Shown: piece after piece, positions 25,860 to 37,566 of the stretch
How positions within the stretch are numbered: position 1 is the first letter of the stretch
Layout of the letters: each line of letters starts with the position of its first letter
NCBI RefSeq assembly: GCF_023336905.1
Contig: NZ_JAMBLS010000012.1
Coordinates: 20,003 to 84,002, forward strand
From: Bacteroides sp. ET71
GTDB lineage: Bacteria > Bacteroidota > Bacteroidia > Bacteroidales > Bacteroidaceae
DNA: 64,000 bases
Reading direction: 5' to 3'
The notes under the pieces: generated by a model
The model's input: only the letters and a program-made list of their open reading frames with translations
The model's database searches: none
Told to the model about the DNA's origin: nothing
Program-made: the position numbers and the translations under genes

Positions 25860-27302
25860 ATGACGATTATGAAACATACAATCAAACAATACTTGCTGGC
25901 GTGGCCGTTGGCCATGCTGGCCCTGGCGATGGGCACGTCGTGCGAAGACGCCATTGTGCGCTCGGACAGTGAATCGCCTTATGCGGACATGATACGCCTG
26001 GAAGGCAAGCTGGTCGACGTAGAGACGCTGCGCAACAGCGCCGTGGTGGAGATGCGTGCCGATGAATATACGGCCGATGTCATGTTCAAGTTGTCCACCC
26101 GTCCCAACAAGGGCGTGGACATCCGGGTAGCCGTGGATGAGGCGTATGCACAGACGTACAACACGCTGCACGAGACGGACTACGAGCTGTTTCCCACAGC
26201 CAACGTCAGCCTGAATAACGGTGGTGCCTATGTGTTGGCTCCCGATGACCAGAAGCTGCCGGACATCCGGGTGACGCTGACTGCCTTTGCGGACATGCAG
26301 GAAGACCAGACGTATATTGTGCCGCTGACGGTGACCACCTCTACCGAAGGGGTGACGTTGAGCGAGGAGATGCAGCACATGGTGCTCCTGGTGAAGGACT
26401 ACCGCAACATGCCGAACCACGACAAGGGCCCGGATGCGGTGCAGACGGTGCTCTATTTCGAGGTGAACGACGTGAACCCGCTGAACGCCCTGGAGTTTGT
26501 GACCGAGAGCGGCAAGTACTTCTTCGACCACGTGGTGCTCTTTGCCGCCAACATCAACTGGGATGCCGAGCGTAAGCGCGTCTATGTCTACAACAACCCG
26601 AACGTGCAGTTCCTCTTGGATAACAACGAGGAATACTTGCAGCCGCTGCGCAAGGCCGGCATGAAGGTGATTGTCAGCATCCTGGGTAACCACGACCAAG
26701 CAGGTGTGGCCCAACTTTCCGACTGGGGTGCCCGTGAGTTTGCCCGTGAACTGGCTGCTTATTGCGATGCCTACAACTTGGACGGTGTGACATTTGATGA
26801 TGAGTATTCCTCTTCCCCGGATTTGGACAATCCTTGGTTGACTTCTCGGAGTTATGCTGCTGCTGCCCGTTTGGTATATGAGTGCAAGCGGGCGATGCCT
26901 GATAAGATTGTATCTGTTTTTAGTTACGAACATATGAATACGAGCGGTTTCATGTCGATTGACGGCACAGAACCGGGTGATTATATTGACTATGCGGTAG
27001 GTGATTATTCTGCATGGGGTGACTATTTTACCTATTTTTATCATGAGACTTTGGATAAGAAGCAATGTTCCGGAATGTCCATTGAGTTGAACTTAGGACG
27101 TGGCGATTCAAGCGAATCTACGGCACGAAGCCGGAAGGAAGAGGGGTATGGTTATTACATGTTCTTTGCATTGAATCCTAATCAGTATTCTTCCCGAGTT
27201 TCCCGTTGTCAAAATGTTTGCCGTGGTTTGTATGACGAAGAATTAGTTTATCCGTCTTATTACTACCCCAAAAACAGCACAGTGCGTACATTTCTTAATT
27301 GA
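25860..27302 (+). CDS. GH18 endo-beta-N-acetylglucosaminidase for high-mannose N-glycans
   Basis: A 480-residue lipoprotein (lipobox GTSC, Cys at about residue 28) with a DUF1735-type domain (about 45-180) and a GH18 barrel (about 190-480). The catalytic motif is LDGVTFDDEY, with Glu315 as acid/base and Asp313 as its helper. The layout and motif match EndoBT-3987 of B. thetaiotaomicron, which cuts between the two core GlcNAc residues of high-mannose N-glycans. It should act at the cell surface and supply SusCD. Codon use changes within the gene: GC-rich up to about 26,790, then clearly AT-richer to the stop, with the catalytic motif at the boundary. This may record recombination. The start may be 25,860 or 25,869. 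Confidence 0.93.
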   Translation: MTIMKHTIKQYLLAWPLAMLALAMGTSCEDAIVRSDSESPYADMIRLEGKLVDVETLRNSAVVEMRADEYTADVMFKLSTRPNKGVDIRVAVDEAYAQTYNTLHETDYELFPTANVSLNNGGAYVLAPDDQKLPDIRVTLTAFADMQEDQTYIVPLTVTTSTEGVTLSEEMQHMVLLVKDYRNMPNHDKGPDAVQTVLYFEVNDVNPLNALEFVTESGKYFFDHVVLFAANINWDAERKRVYVYNNPNVQFLLDNNEEYLQPLRKAGMKVIVSILGNHDQAGVAQLSDWGAREFARELAAYCDAYNLDGVTFDDEYSSSPDLDNPWLTSRSYAAAARLVYECKRAMPDKIVSVFSYEHMNTSGFMSIDGTEPGDYIDYAVGDYSAWGDYFTYFYHETLDKKQCSGMSIELNLGRGDSSESTARSRKEEGYGYYMFFALNPNQYSSRVSRCQNVCRGLYDEELVYPSYYYPKNSTVRTFLN

Positions 27303-27328
27303 TATTTGACTTTTAAAAAGAACCAAAG

Positions 27329-28834
27329 ATGAAACAACTGAAATATTATATGATGATGTTGGCGGCGCTCTTGACTTTCGGGAGCTGCTCCGACGATGAC
27401 GACCCTGCCGGTGAAGCGGGTGCGGGCACGCAGATTTCGTTGTCATCCAATACGCTTCAGGTAGGCGAAGCGGGTGGCACGGTTTCGGTAACAGTGACCA
27501 GTGATGCCGATTGGCGGTTGGCCGGGATTTGCGATTGGGCACGTCCTTCGGCCACGGAAGGCCAAAGCGGCGATGAGGTGACCTTTACGGTAGATAAGAA
27601 TACGACCGGTGAGAAACTCAGCACGACTTTCAAGTTCTTCACGGGTGCCAGCGTGGCTCCGCTGGTCATTGAGTCGGTGATGGGCAATACGTTTGCCTTG
27701 TCCAGCGAAGAGACAATGGAAGTAGAGCAGGCCGGTGGTCAAGTAGTAATCAAGTTGAAGAGTAACATTGCAAACCTGGACGTGGCTTTCGGTGAAGGCG
27801 GTGCCGAATGGTTGACATTCGACCGTCAGAGCTCGTTCGCCGATGAGCAATTGGTCATCCTGAATGTAAGTGCCAACGAAGGTTACTTGGAGCGCTTTGC
27901 CACGGTTACGGTTTCCAGTTCATTGGTGGAAGAAACAGCTCAAGTCACAATAAGCCAAGCTCCGACTGAAATGTTTGAGGTTACTCAAGAAAATTTGGAA
28001 GATGACATGATTATTGGCGATTTGTCGGCACAGACCATTCAATTCCAGGTAGTTACTAACTTGGAGTTTACTGCAAGTATTACAGAAGGAAGTGAGTGGA
28101 TTTCTGAACCCCAAATTTCTGAACCGGTAACTGCAGAAAACGGCTTATCTACCTATACGGTTTCTGTTAATTTGGAGAGTAGTACAATTACGCGTGCAGG
28201 TAGTATAACATTCAATGCTAATGGAACTCAATCTTATTCTATAATTCAAAAAGATCCGAATGTAGAATTGGTGGAAATCTCAAGCGATTTCTCGGATGAA
28301 CTGGTAGATATGGGTTGGATTCTTCCTATTGGAGAGCGTTTCATTGTTCTTGACGCAGGATTGAATGCTACTGTTTTTGACGTAAATGTTGGTTGGAGTG
28401 GTATTGAAGATTTGACAGGAATAGACCAATTCCCTAATCTGGAGACGATTCAAATATCTTGTAGCTATTATTTGGAAACATTCGATATTTCTGGTTTGCA
28501 TAAGGTGAATACGCTTAACTTGAGTTATGCTAGCAGTGTTGAACTTTATAATCTTGGTGATAATCCGATTGTATCTATCAATTACGATGATTATGTAGGT
28601 TCTACTACACCCATCAGTGTTAAGTTTGTCAGTGAAAAGCTGGAAACTTTAAATTGTAATATATCTGATTGGGAGTGGGATGGTTCTATTGAAACCATAG
28701 ATGTCTCTGAATGTCCGGCATTGAAGACCTTGGTGGCAGATCAATGTAGCTCTTATTTGGAAACCATCATCGTCAAGGAAGGCCAGAACATCGATATCAC
28801 GAAGCCTGACGATGTGGCAATAGAGTATAGATAA
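27329..28834 (+). CDS. BACON-repeat and leucine-rich surface lipoprotein
   Basis: A 501-residue lipoprotein (lipobox FGSC, Cys at about residue 20) whose first part has about three BACON-like beta domains (about 35-115, 120-210 and 215-310). Examples are TVSVTVTSDADWRLAG and QFQVVTNLEFTASITEGSEWI. The last 180 residues look like leucine-rich or right-handed solenoid repeats (FPNLETIQISCSYYLETFDISGLHKVNTLNLSYASSVELYNL). BACON domains often bind mucin or glycans, and the gene ends the PUL operon, so it is probably a fourth surface binding protein. Base use shifts from GC-rich to AT-rich at about 27,950 and stays so to the stop. The target glycan is not known. Confidence 0.82.
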   Translation: MKQLKYYMMMLAALLTFGSCSDDDDPAGEAGAGTQISLSSNTLQVGEAGGTVSVTVTSDADWRLAGICDWARPSATEGQSGDEVTFTVDKNTTGEKLSTTFKFFTGASVAPLVIESVMGNTFALSSEETMEVEQAGGQVVIKLKSNIANLDVAFGEGGAEWLTFDRQSSFADEQLVILNVSANEGYLERFATVTVSSSLVEETAQVTISQAPTEMFEVTQENLEDDMIIGDLSAQTIQFQVVTNLEFTASITEGSEWISEPQISEPVTAENGLSTYTVSVNLESSTITRAGSITFNANGTQSYSIIQKDPNVELVEISSDFSDELVDMGWILPIGERFIVLDAGLNATVFDVNVGWSGIEDLTGIDQFPNLETIQISCSYYLETFDISGLHKVNTLNLSYASSVELYNLGDNPIVSINYDDYVGSTTPISVKFVSEKLETLNCNISDWEWDGSIETIDVSECPALKTLVADQCSSYLETIIVKEGQNIDITKPDDVAIEYR

Positions 28835-28866
28835 CTCGCTTAATCTATATATATCATTGCAGATCC

Positions 28867-28909
28867 GCCTCCCTGCTTGCGGCATAGCCGTGGGTGGGGA
28901 GGCTTTTTT
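28867..28909 (+). terminator. Terminator of the susC operon
   Basis: GCCTCCC (28,867-28,873) pairs with GGGAGGC (28,897-28,903), and an inner CGGC/GCCG stem can extend it. A run of six Ts follows. It lies 33 bases after the last PUL gene. Confidence 0.8.
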
Positions 28910-29053
28910 GTGCCCGTCCGTGGCAGGCTGTCCCTGTCACCCCTCGATTTTGTTCAACCGACGGGGGGGGAAATGCACGGGGAAGTGCGCATTGGGGTGG
29001 GGCAGAGGTGTCCCACCTTTTGTTTCGGATGTCCCCCTTCCTCTCGGTACTAT

Positions 29054-29149
29054 GGTATATCCCCTGTATAGGGGACAGGTATATCCTCTATATAGAGGAC
29101 AGATATATCCCCTACGTAGGGGATAGGTATATCCTCTATATAGGGGATG
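29054..29149. repeat. Four-unit tandem array of 24-bp palindromic units
   Basis: Units at 29,054-29,077, 29,078-29,101, 29,102-29,125 and 29,126-29,149 start GGTATAT (third: GATATAT). The 16-base cores are TCCCCTGTATAGGGGA, TCCTCTATATAGAGGA, TCCCCTACGTAGGGGA and TCCTCTATATAGGGGA. The second and third are perfect palindromes, and the changes CCCC/GGGG versus CCTC/GAGG are paired, so symmetry is kept. The array lies between the convergent ends of the PUL and the frameshifted HU-like gene. The rest of 28,910-29,232 is G-rich and has no gene. Confidence 0.92.
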
Positions 29150-29232
29150 GGGTGTGGGAAGGGAGGGATGTGCATCTGGATGTCGCAGGCGATGAGTGTC
29201 CCTTACCTTGCGGGTGGTGTGGCGGCAACCGG

Positions 29233-29996
29233 TTATTCTTCGGGGAGAACCTGTACGGGCTGTTCGTCGGTGCGGGGCGTCTGTGTGAGGCGATTCCGGC
29301 TTCTGTATTGCGTGCTGACCCGCAGCGTCCACAGCCCCGGCGTCACCTCGGGCGGCAGGATGAAGTAGAGCGTCTTCGGCTCGTTGGGCATGACTTCGGT
29401 GGGCGGGATGAAGACGGTGCGCCCGTCGTCGGCCGAGGTGAGGGTGATGCCCACGTCGGGGTGCGTGCCCCGCAGCTTGAGGTTAAGGCCGCCCACCATG
29501 CAGGTCTGACCGGCGCAGAGGGGGCGTCGTTGGCCGTCGGCGTCGCAGGGGGCGAGCCTACGAAGGTGATGAGAGGACCCACGGGGGCGGGTTGGCTGAA
29601 GAGGGTGAGCTGCGTGTCGTTCATGGCCTGGTGGAGCAGGGGGCCTTGCTCGATGGCGGCATAGACCGAGATGCGGTCGCGGTCGATGGGGGCGGTCAGC
29701 TCTTCGGGTTTCAGCGTGCCGCGGGCCATGGGGATGGAGCGGAAGTAGGGTGTGTTGACCACGAAGCCTTGGGCGTTGGCTTCGGCCATCACCTTCCAGG
29801 CTGTTTGCAGGACGCTGAGCGCCTGGGCGGGTTCGATGTTGAGGCGCGAGGCCACGTGGCTGGCCACTTCTTCGGTGTCGATGCGGGTGCTTTGCAAGTG
29901 GACGCGCAGGTAATAGGCGTCCGTGCCTGTGCGTCTGGACTGCAGGTAGTCGCGGTAAGCCTTCAGGCGGAGCTGGGGTTTGATGGGGCGGGACAT
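29233..29996 (-). pseudogene. HU-like DNA-binding protein with DUF4469-type tail, frameshifted
   Basis: Two frames together make one protein of about 254 residues. The first (29,996 to about 29,550) is an HU-related DNA-binding domain (IKPQLRLKAYRDYLQSRRTGTDAYYLRV ... NTPYFRSIPMARGTLKPEE), like the HU-DNA_bdg family. The second (about 29,550 to 29,233) continues as CDADGQRRPLCAGQTCMVGG, then LNLKLRGTHPDVGITLTSADDG, an Ig-like DUF4469-type end. They join if one base is added to a run of five Gs at 29,548-29,552 (C-run on the coding strand). It may be a real inactivation, a phase-variable tract or a sequence error. The ATG at 29,996 was chosen over a TTG further up. It follows the DUF6340 gene by 22 bases. 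Confidence 0.75.
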
Positions 29997-30018
29997 GGGG
30001 TTGGTGGGTGCTTTAGGG

Positions 30019-31122
30019 TTATTCCTCAAACCGTTGCATCTGTGCCTTCAGCCGTGCCATGCCTTTCTGGCGCTCTTGCAGCTCTTGCAGGTAGCGGTAG
30101 GCCAGTACGTAGTACGACAGGTCGGAGGGGTCGATGTCGTCGGCATCCATCTTCTCGGTACGTCCTTTGGCCTGGGCGTGTGCGGCTTGCACGGCTTTCT
30201 CTGCCCATTGGATGGCGGTGTCTATGTCGTCCTGCATCTCATAGCCCAGGGCGATGTTGCAGGCGGCATATATCTTCTGCTTTCCCTTCTTCTGGTCGTA
30301 CAGGCGTTTCCACAGGGTGATGGCTTCGGGCCAGTTCTGTTCGCGGACGTAGACGGCGGCATCGCGCATGTCCACCGTGCCCCCGGTGAAGAGATAGCGT
30401 GTGGCCGTCACCCAATGGGGCAGCAGGTAGCGGGCAGGCGACGCGCCGGCAAAGTCGGAGGCGGCCTCTATCAGCTCTTTCTGCGGGACTATGGGAGCCT
30501 GTGTCCTGTCTGCCGGCAGGTTGGGCTCTTCCCAATAGATGCTGTCGAGGCAGTGGATGGTGCCTGCGGGGCCTTGGCGGCCGGGCAGGTAGATGCGGCA
30601 GGTGGTGTAGGTCTTGACGTCTACCGTGCCGTAGTGCAGGGGGATTTCGGGGATGTAGTGCAGGCGGGTGGTGGAGCGCAGTTGCACGTCTTCCACGGCG
30701 ATGAGGAAGTCTGCCTTTAAGTCGCGAATCAGCTCGTCAGCCTCTTCGGTCGACAGGGTGCTTTCGCGGGGCACCGTGTCGTGGGCTCGCAGGGCCGAGT
30801 CGCAGATGATGACCTGGTCGAAGTAGTTGCCTTCGGCCAGTGCCTCGGCCAGTGCTTCGGTGGCAATGGCGGCGTTGCCCGTATGTACTTCACTCTTCCG
30901 GGCTATCTCGTCGGGTGCCGGTAGCGTGTCGTTGTCTGCGGGTACCAGGCCTGTCCCGAACGCAGAAGGCATGTTGTTTACCACAGCCACACTGCGTAGC
31001 GTGGCAGGAAAACTGGCCTCGGCGGGCAGCATATAGTCGATGGAGAGCGGTTGTATGCTCTGGCAGGCGGCCAGCAGCCCGGTCAGGGCCATCAGGGGGA
31101 GGATGATGTAGTTTCTTCTCAT
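30019..31122 (-). CDS. DUF6340-family lipoprotein
   Basis: A 367-residue lipoprotein (lipobox GLLAAC, Cys about residue 20) that looks like the DUF6340 family of Bacteroides. The N-terminal half has the segment PATLRSVAVVNNMPS and a region with alternating beta strands. The C-terminal part (about 270-360) is helical and TPR-like (NWPEAITLWKRLYDQKKGKQKIYAACNIALGYEMQDDIDTAIQWAEKAV). Its function is unknown; TPR-like parts usually hold protein partners in the periplasm or at the outer membrane. The ATG at 31,122 follows a -7 box; the longer form would begin inside that box. The frameshifted HU-like gene follows in the same unit. Confidence 0.75.
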   Translation of the reverse strand: MRRNYIILPLMALTGLLAACQSIQPLSIDYMLPAEASFPATLRSVAVVNNMPSAFGTGLVPADNDTLPAPDEIARKSEVHTGNAAIATEALAEALAEGNYFDQVIICDSALRAHDTVPRESTLSTEEADELIRDLKADFLIAVEDVQLRSTTRLHYIPEIPLHYGTVDVKTYTTCRIYLPGRQGPAGTIHCLDSIYWEEPNLPADRTQAPIVPQKELIEAASDFAGASPARYLLPHWVTATRYLFTGGTVDMRDAAVYVREQNWPEAITLWKRLYDQKKGKQKIYAACNIALGYEMQDDIDTAIQWAEKAVQAAHAQAKGRTEKMDADDIDPSDLSYYVLAYRYLQELQERQKGMARLKAQMQRFEE

Positions 31123-31143
31123 GGTGCACACTGTATTTGCGGA

Positions 31144-31151
31144 CAAAAATA
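31144..31151 (-). promoter_or_regulatory. Bacteroidota -7 box for the DUF6340 gene (TATTTTTG)
   Basis: Minus-strand TATTTTTG fits TAnnTTTG and lies 21 bases before the ATG at 31,122. It is just beyond the secA terminator. Confidence 0.5.
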
Positions 31152-31170
31152 CGCTTTTGCGGGGAAAAAT

Positions 31171-31207
31171 AAAAGAGGGTGTGCCCGGAAATAAGAAGGC
31201 ACACCCT
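31171..31207 (-). terminator. secA terminator
   Basis: On the minus strand AGGGTGTGCC and GGCACACCCT (31,198-31,207 and 31,176-31,185) pair perfectly over a 12-base loop and are followed by CTTTTATTTTT. It is a clean intrinsic terminator 27 bases after the secA stop. Confidence 0.88.
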
Positions 31208-31234
31208 ACTGTTTGGAGAATTGCGTACGGAGGC

Positions 31235-34531
<3,297 letters not shown>

Positions 34532-34594
34532 TCTTGTTGTATATGTTTTTTGTTATTATTCTATCGGTTGGCCGCGTGATGTGAAACGGCGCGG

Positions 34595-34602
34595 CAAAGT
34601 TA
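34595..34602 (-). promoter_or_regulatory. Bacteroidota -7 box for secA (TAACTTTG)
   Basis: Minus-strand TAACTTTG fits TAnnTTTG and gives a leader of about 58 bases to secA. Confidence 0.55.
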
Positions 34603-34704
34603 CTTAATTCGTTACAGATAACCCGCATAAACGCTTATAAAATCTGCTGGAAAGATGCAGAAAACGTGCGTCTGTCGGGATTGCCGGAAGGTGGAAAAGC
34701 CTTC

Positions 34705-36273
34705 TCAGAAGTCAAGGGGAAGTTCCGTGCAGGCATTGGGTGCCCGGATGCGCAAGGCACTGGCCAGGGTGGGGGCGATGCGTGCTGCGCTGACGGGGAT
34801 GCGGATGGTCTCTGCCTGGATGCCGCTGCCCCATAAGATGAGGGGTGAGGGTATGTTGGCGGTGCGGACGGTGTGGTGTTCCGCGCCGTTTTCTTGCATG
34901 ATGGTCCAGCCGGGCAGTACTTCTATGAGGAGGTCGCCCGAGCGGAGGCGGTGGTAGCTGTTGCGTATGCGGTCTGCCTGTGGCGACCATGAGCCTAAGA
35001 GCAGGCGGTGGGCGGAGTAGACTTCGTTGACTCCGCTGAATTGTACCAAAAACTCGGCGGCTTTCTCCTGAAGCTCTGTCAGGTTCAGTTGCTTTTCTTC
35101 GATGAGTTTATGGTTCAGGTAGATTTGCTGGTCGTAGTAGGCTTCCACGTATTTCCCTTCGCCGTAGGTGGCCATGAGGTACATGTTGAGCAGCGTGGCG
35201 CAGCGGTTCAGGTAAAACTCGCCGCCGGGTATGTGGTAGATGTCCGTGTCGGCCGGTTGTGGTTCGGTATGCCCCGTGGCAGTGAGGCAGAAGAGCACGT
35301 TGCGCAGTCCCACTTGGCGGTCCAGCAGGTCCAGCAGGTCGGCGATGCTGCGGTCTATGCGGACGTAGGTATCTTGTATCTCGGCCGATTGCGACAGGGT
35401 TGGGGCGGGGTGAAAGATGCCTGCGTAGTAGGTGAGCGATAAGAGGTCGGGGATGCTGTCGCGCCCCACTTGGCTTTGTTTCAGCAGTTCGGCTGCCAGG
35501 CGGTTGACTTCATCGTTGATGAAGGGTGTGCGTGTCAGCCGGCGGTATTTGTTGATTCCTTCGCCGGTCAGTCCGTAGCGGAAGGATTCGGTCGTCTCGC
35601 CCGGCAGGCAGTTGTAGCGTTCGGGTGAATAGAGCGGTGTCCACATCATGGCGCGGGTGTGGATGTCCGGCGCGTTGTTTTCGTTGAAGCCGTCTACCCA
35701 CCACGGCAGGTTTTCGTAATAAGTGGTGCTGCACCATTTGCCCGTCTGCGTATTGAGCCAGAAAGCTCCGTTGCCCGCGTGGCCGGCTGCCAGGACGGCT
35801 GCTTCGCGGAAGGGGGCGATGGCATAGACCAGGCTGCGGTTGCGGGTGGCGATGCGCAGTTCGTCGGCTACGGTCGAGGTCAGCAGCCGGGCGGGTGAGG
35901 TGTTTTCTTTTGTATAGTTGCCCATGAAGGCGGGATCGTCCACGCAATTGATGGGGCGTAGGGTCTGCGCATCCATCCAGTTTTCGCCGATGATGCCGTG
36001 GACGGACGGGGTGCTGCCCGTGTAGAGCGTGGCCAGGGCCGAGGCACGGTCGGCGTTGGCAAAGGGCATTTCGGTCTGGCAAAAGACTTTTCCTTCGCGC
36101 ATCAGCCGGCGGAAGCCTTTGTCGCCGTACAAGGGGGCGAAGTGCTCCAGGTAGTCGGTGCGCAATTGGTCTACCGTCAGCATCACCACCAGTTTGGGGA
36201 TAACCGGTTGTGGCTGGGCCTGGAGGCTGCTGAAGGTCAAAGCCAAGATGGATGTAATCAGTCCTTTTTTCAT
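34705..36273 (-). CDS. Alkaline-phosphatase-superfamily (type I phosphodiesterase/PafA-like) exported protein
   Basis: A 522-residue exported protein with a signal peptide (MKKGLITSILALTFSSLQA). The alkaline-phosphatase superfamily start is PKLVVMLTVDQLRTDYLEHFAPLYGDKGFRRL. The metal and nucleophile region reads PFANADRASALATLYTGSTPSVHGIIGENW. In PafA-type enzymes the nucleophile is a Thr in TxTGPGHAS; here that stretch is ADRASALAT, so a Ser may act instead or activity may be lost. Later segments (LLSLTYYAGIFH ... DTYVRIDRSIADLLDLLDR) fit the family. The start at 36,273 overlaps the DUF4105 stop by four bases; the long upstream frame is not needed. It probably acts on phosphate esters in the periplasm; substrate unknown. 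Confidence 0.82.
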   Translation of the reverse strand: MKKGLITSILALTFSSLQAQPQPVIPKLVVMLTVDQLRTDYLEHFAPLYGDKGFRRLMREGKVFCQTEMPFANADRASALATLYTGSTPSVHGIIGENWMDAQTLRPINCVDDPAFMGNYTKENTSPARLLTSTVADELRIATRNRSLVYAIAPFREAAVLAAGHAGNGAFWLNTQTGKWCSTTYYENLPWWVDGFNENNAPDIHTRAMMWTPLYSPERYNCLPGETTESFRYGLTGEGINKYRRLTRTPFINDEVNRLAAELLKQSQVGRDSIPDLLSLTYYAGIFHPAPTLSQSAEIQDTYVRIDRSIADLLDLLDRQVGLRNVLFCLTATGHTEPQPADTDIYHIPGGEFYLNRCATLLNMYLMATYGEGKYVEAYYDQQIYLNHKLIEEKQLNLTELQEKAAEFLVQFSGVNEVYSAHRLLLGSWSPQADRIRNSYHRLRSGDLLIEVLPGWTIMQENGAEHHTVRTANIPSPLILWGSGIQAETIRIPVSAARIAPTLASALRIRAPNACTELPLDF

Positions 36274-37493
36274 TGTTGTTTTCTTTTTGCAAGAAGAAGG
36301 TTGCCTATGCTGCGGATGTACAAACTTAGTGCCAAAGGTACGACCGTTAGGGGAAATTCTTGCGGAATAAGCGCCCAAAATGCCATAAATAAAGTTAAAA
36401 CAAGTACATTCGCCCCTAAATAGAGGTTGCACCGCTGCTTTCGTTCGTCGTAGATGACCCACGGCAGGCAAAGGAGGTGCAGGGGGTGGAAGACGAAAAG
36501 CAGGTAATTGGGACTCATGCAAGGGTGTTGGGACAGGAAGACGAGGAAGGCCAGTATGCAGCCCGCCAGGCCGGCCGTGGTGAACAGTACGGCGTCAAAC
36601 ACCCAGAAGGATTTCCGGCGGCGGAGGCCATAGTACGTCAGAAGCGCGGTCATTCCGAACACGAGCCACGCCCAAAGTTCGGGAGAGGGAAGGCTGTCGT
36701 GCGCGGGAGATTTTTCGAGTGCTTTCAGCATCAGTCCTTCGTTCGCGACCAGCGGGCGCGTATGCCCTGCAGAATCGGTGATTTGTGCGTGGGAGAAGTA
36801 GTCTTTCAGGCAGAAAGGCACGAACATCTGTGTTCGCCGGTTGATGGGCTTGTCTGCTTCGCTGCCCAGGCAGAGGTTCATGGCCAGGCGCGACCACGGG
36901 TGTCCCTGGCTGTACTGGTCGATGAGGTCGCGGAAGGTGGTGTCCGTGGCGGCGTCCATGTCTGCCCCGTAGTCCACGCTGCCTTGCACGGCCTCTTCCA
37001 CCTTGTCGCGCGGGCGGGTGGAGCAGTTGTCGTAGAAGAAGTTGTAGCGGTAGACGCGGTTTTCGGGTCGGAAGTTCTCTTCCAGCAGACCGATGAGGCG
37101 CAGCTTCTCTTCCTGCGTCAAGTTGAGGGTTTGCTTCCACACGTCGCGCCCGTGGTAGTAGTAGGCATAGTTGAAATAGTCGGTCGGCTCCCGGTCTAAG
37201 CGGTAGTCCGTCTCGCCCAAGGCGAAACGCAGGACGAACCCGCCCGAGCTGAAATCGAAGATGCCGTAGTTGTACACCACGTCCGTCCCCCGTGTCAAAT
37301 TCTCGCACCGGATGGCCGTGTGTCCGAAGAGGCTATATATCTCGTCGCCCGCCGCGCAGGTCAGCAGACTGATGCGCAACGAGTCGCCCGGCTCAGCGCT
37401 TACTTCCGTCGCCCGTCCGGGGGCTGCGGAAAACCACAGGACCAACAGGGCGATGAGGCATTTTATGGAAAGATAGCGGCGTTTCTGTTTCAT
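36270..37493 (-). CDS. DUF4105 (Lnb N-terminal-like) membrane protein
   Basis: A 407-residue protein with a signal peptide (to about residue 28) and a periplasmic DUF4105/Lnb-N domain. The domain has the conserved pattern LLTCAAGDEIYSLFGHTAIR, FDFSSGGFVLRFALG, and RYNFFYDNCSTRPRD with a conserved Cys. The C-terminal third has about four to five membrane helices. The Cys/His set resembles papain-like or NlpC-like amidases, so a cell-envelope peptidase or amidase role is possible but unproven. It is the first gene of a two-gene unit with the alkaline-phosphatase-like gene (ATGA overlap). A -7 box ends only five bases before its ATG, which suggests a leaderless mRNA. Confidence 0.8.
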   Translation of the reverse strand: MKQKRRYLSIKCLIALLVLWFSAAPGRATEVSAEPGDSLRISLLTCAAGDEIYSLFGHTAIRCENLTRGTDVVYNYGIFDFSSGGFVLRFALGETDYRLDREPTDYFNYAYYYHGRDVWKQTLNLTQEEKLRLIGLLEENFRPENRVYRYNFFYDNCSTRPRDKVEEAVQGSVDYGADMDAATDTTFRDLIDQYSQGHPWSRLAMNLCLGSEADKPINRRTQMFVPFCLKDYFSHAQITDSAGHTRPLVANEGLMLKALEKSPAHDSLPSPELWAWLVFGMTALLTYYGLRRRKSFWVFDAVLFTTAGLAGCILAFLVFLSQHPCMSPNYLLFVFHPLHLLCLPWVIYDERKQRCNLYLGANVLVLTLFMAFWALIPQEFPLTVVPLALSLYIRSIGNLLLAKRKQQ

Positions 37494-37498
37494 GGGCG

Positions 37499-37506
37499 CA
37501 AAGATA
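37499..37506 (-). promoter_or_regulatory. Bacteroidota -7 box for the DUF4105 gene (TATCTTTG), leaderless
   Basis: Minus-strand TATCTTTG ends five bases before the ATG at 37,493. Transcription would begin at or next to the start codon. The plus-strand box at 37,540 lies back to back with it. Confidence 0.6.
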
Positions 37507-37539
37507 GGCTTTTGCTTGCTTTTTTCAAATAATATTCCT

Positions 37540-37547
37540 TATATTTG
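37540..37547 (+). promoter_or_regulatory. Bacteroidota -7 box for the kinase pair (TATATTTG)
   Basis: TATATTTG fits TAnnTTTG and predicts a leader of about 14 bases to the ATG at 37,567. The two divergent -7 boxes here are only about 33 bases apart, so both transcripts probably compete. Confidence 0.6.
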
Positions 37548-37566
37548 CCCAATCAAAACGTATGTC

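Noticed and set aside
28894-29664. 256-codon plus-strand frame over the 24-bp array and HU-like gene end
   Set aside because: It runs through the terminator and the palindromic array and then antisense to the HU-like gene; no motif.
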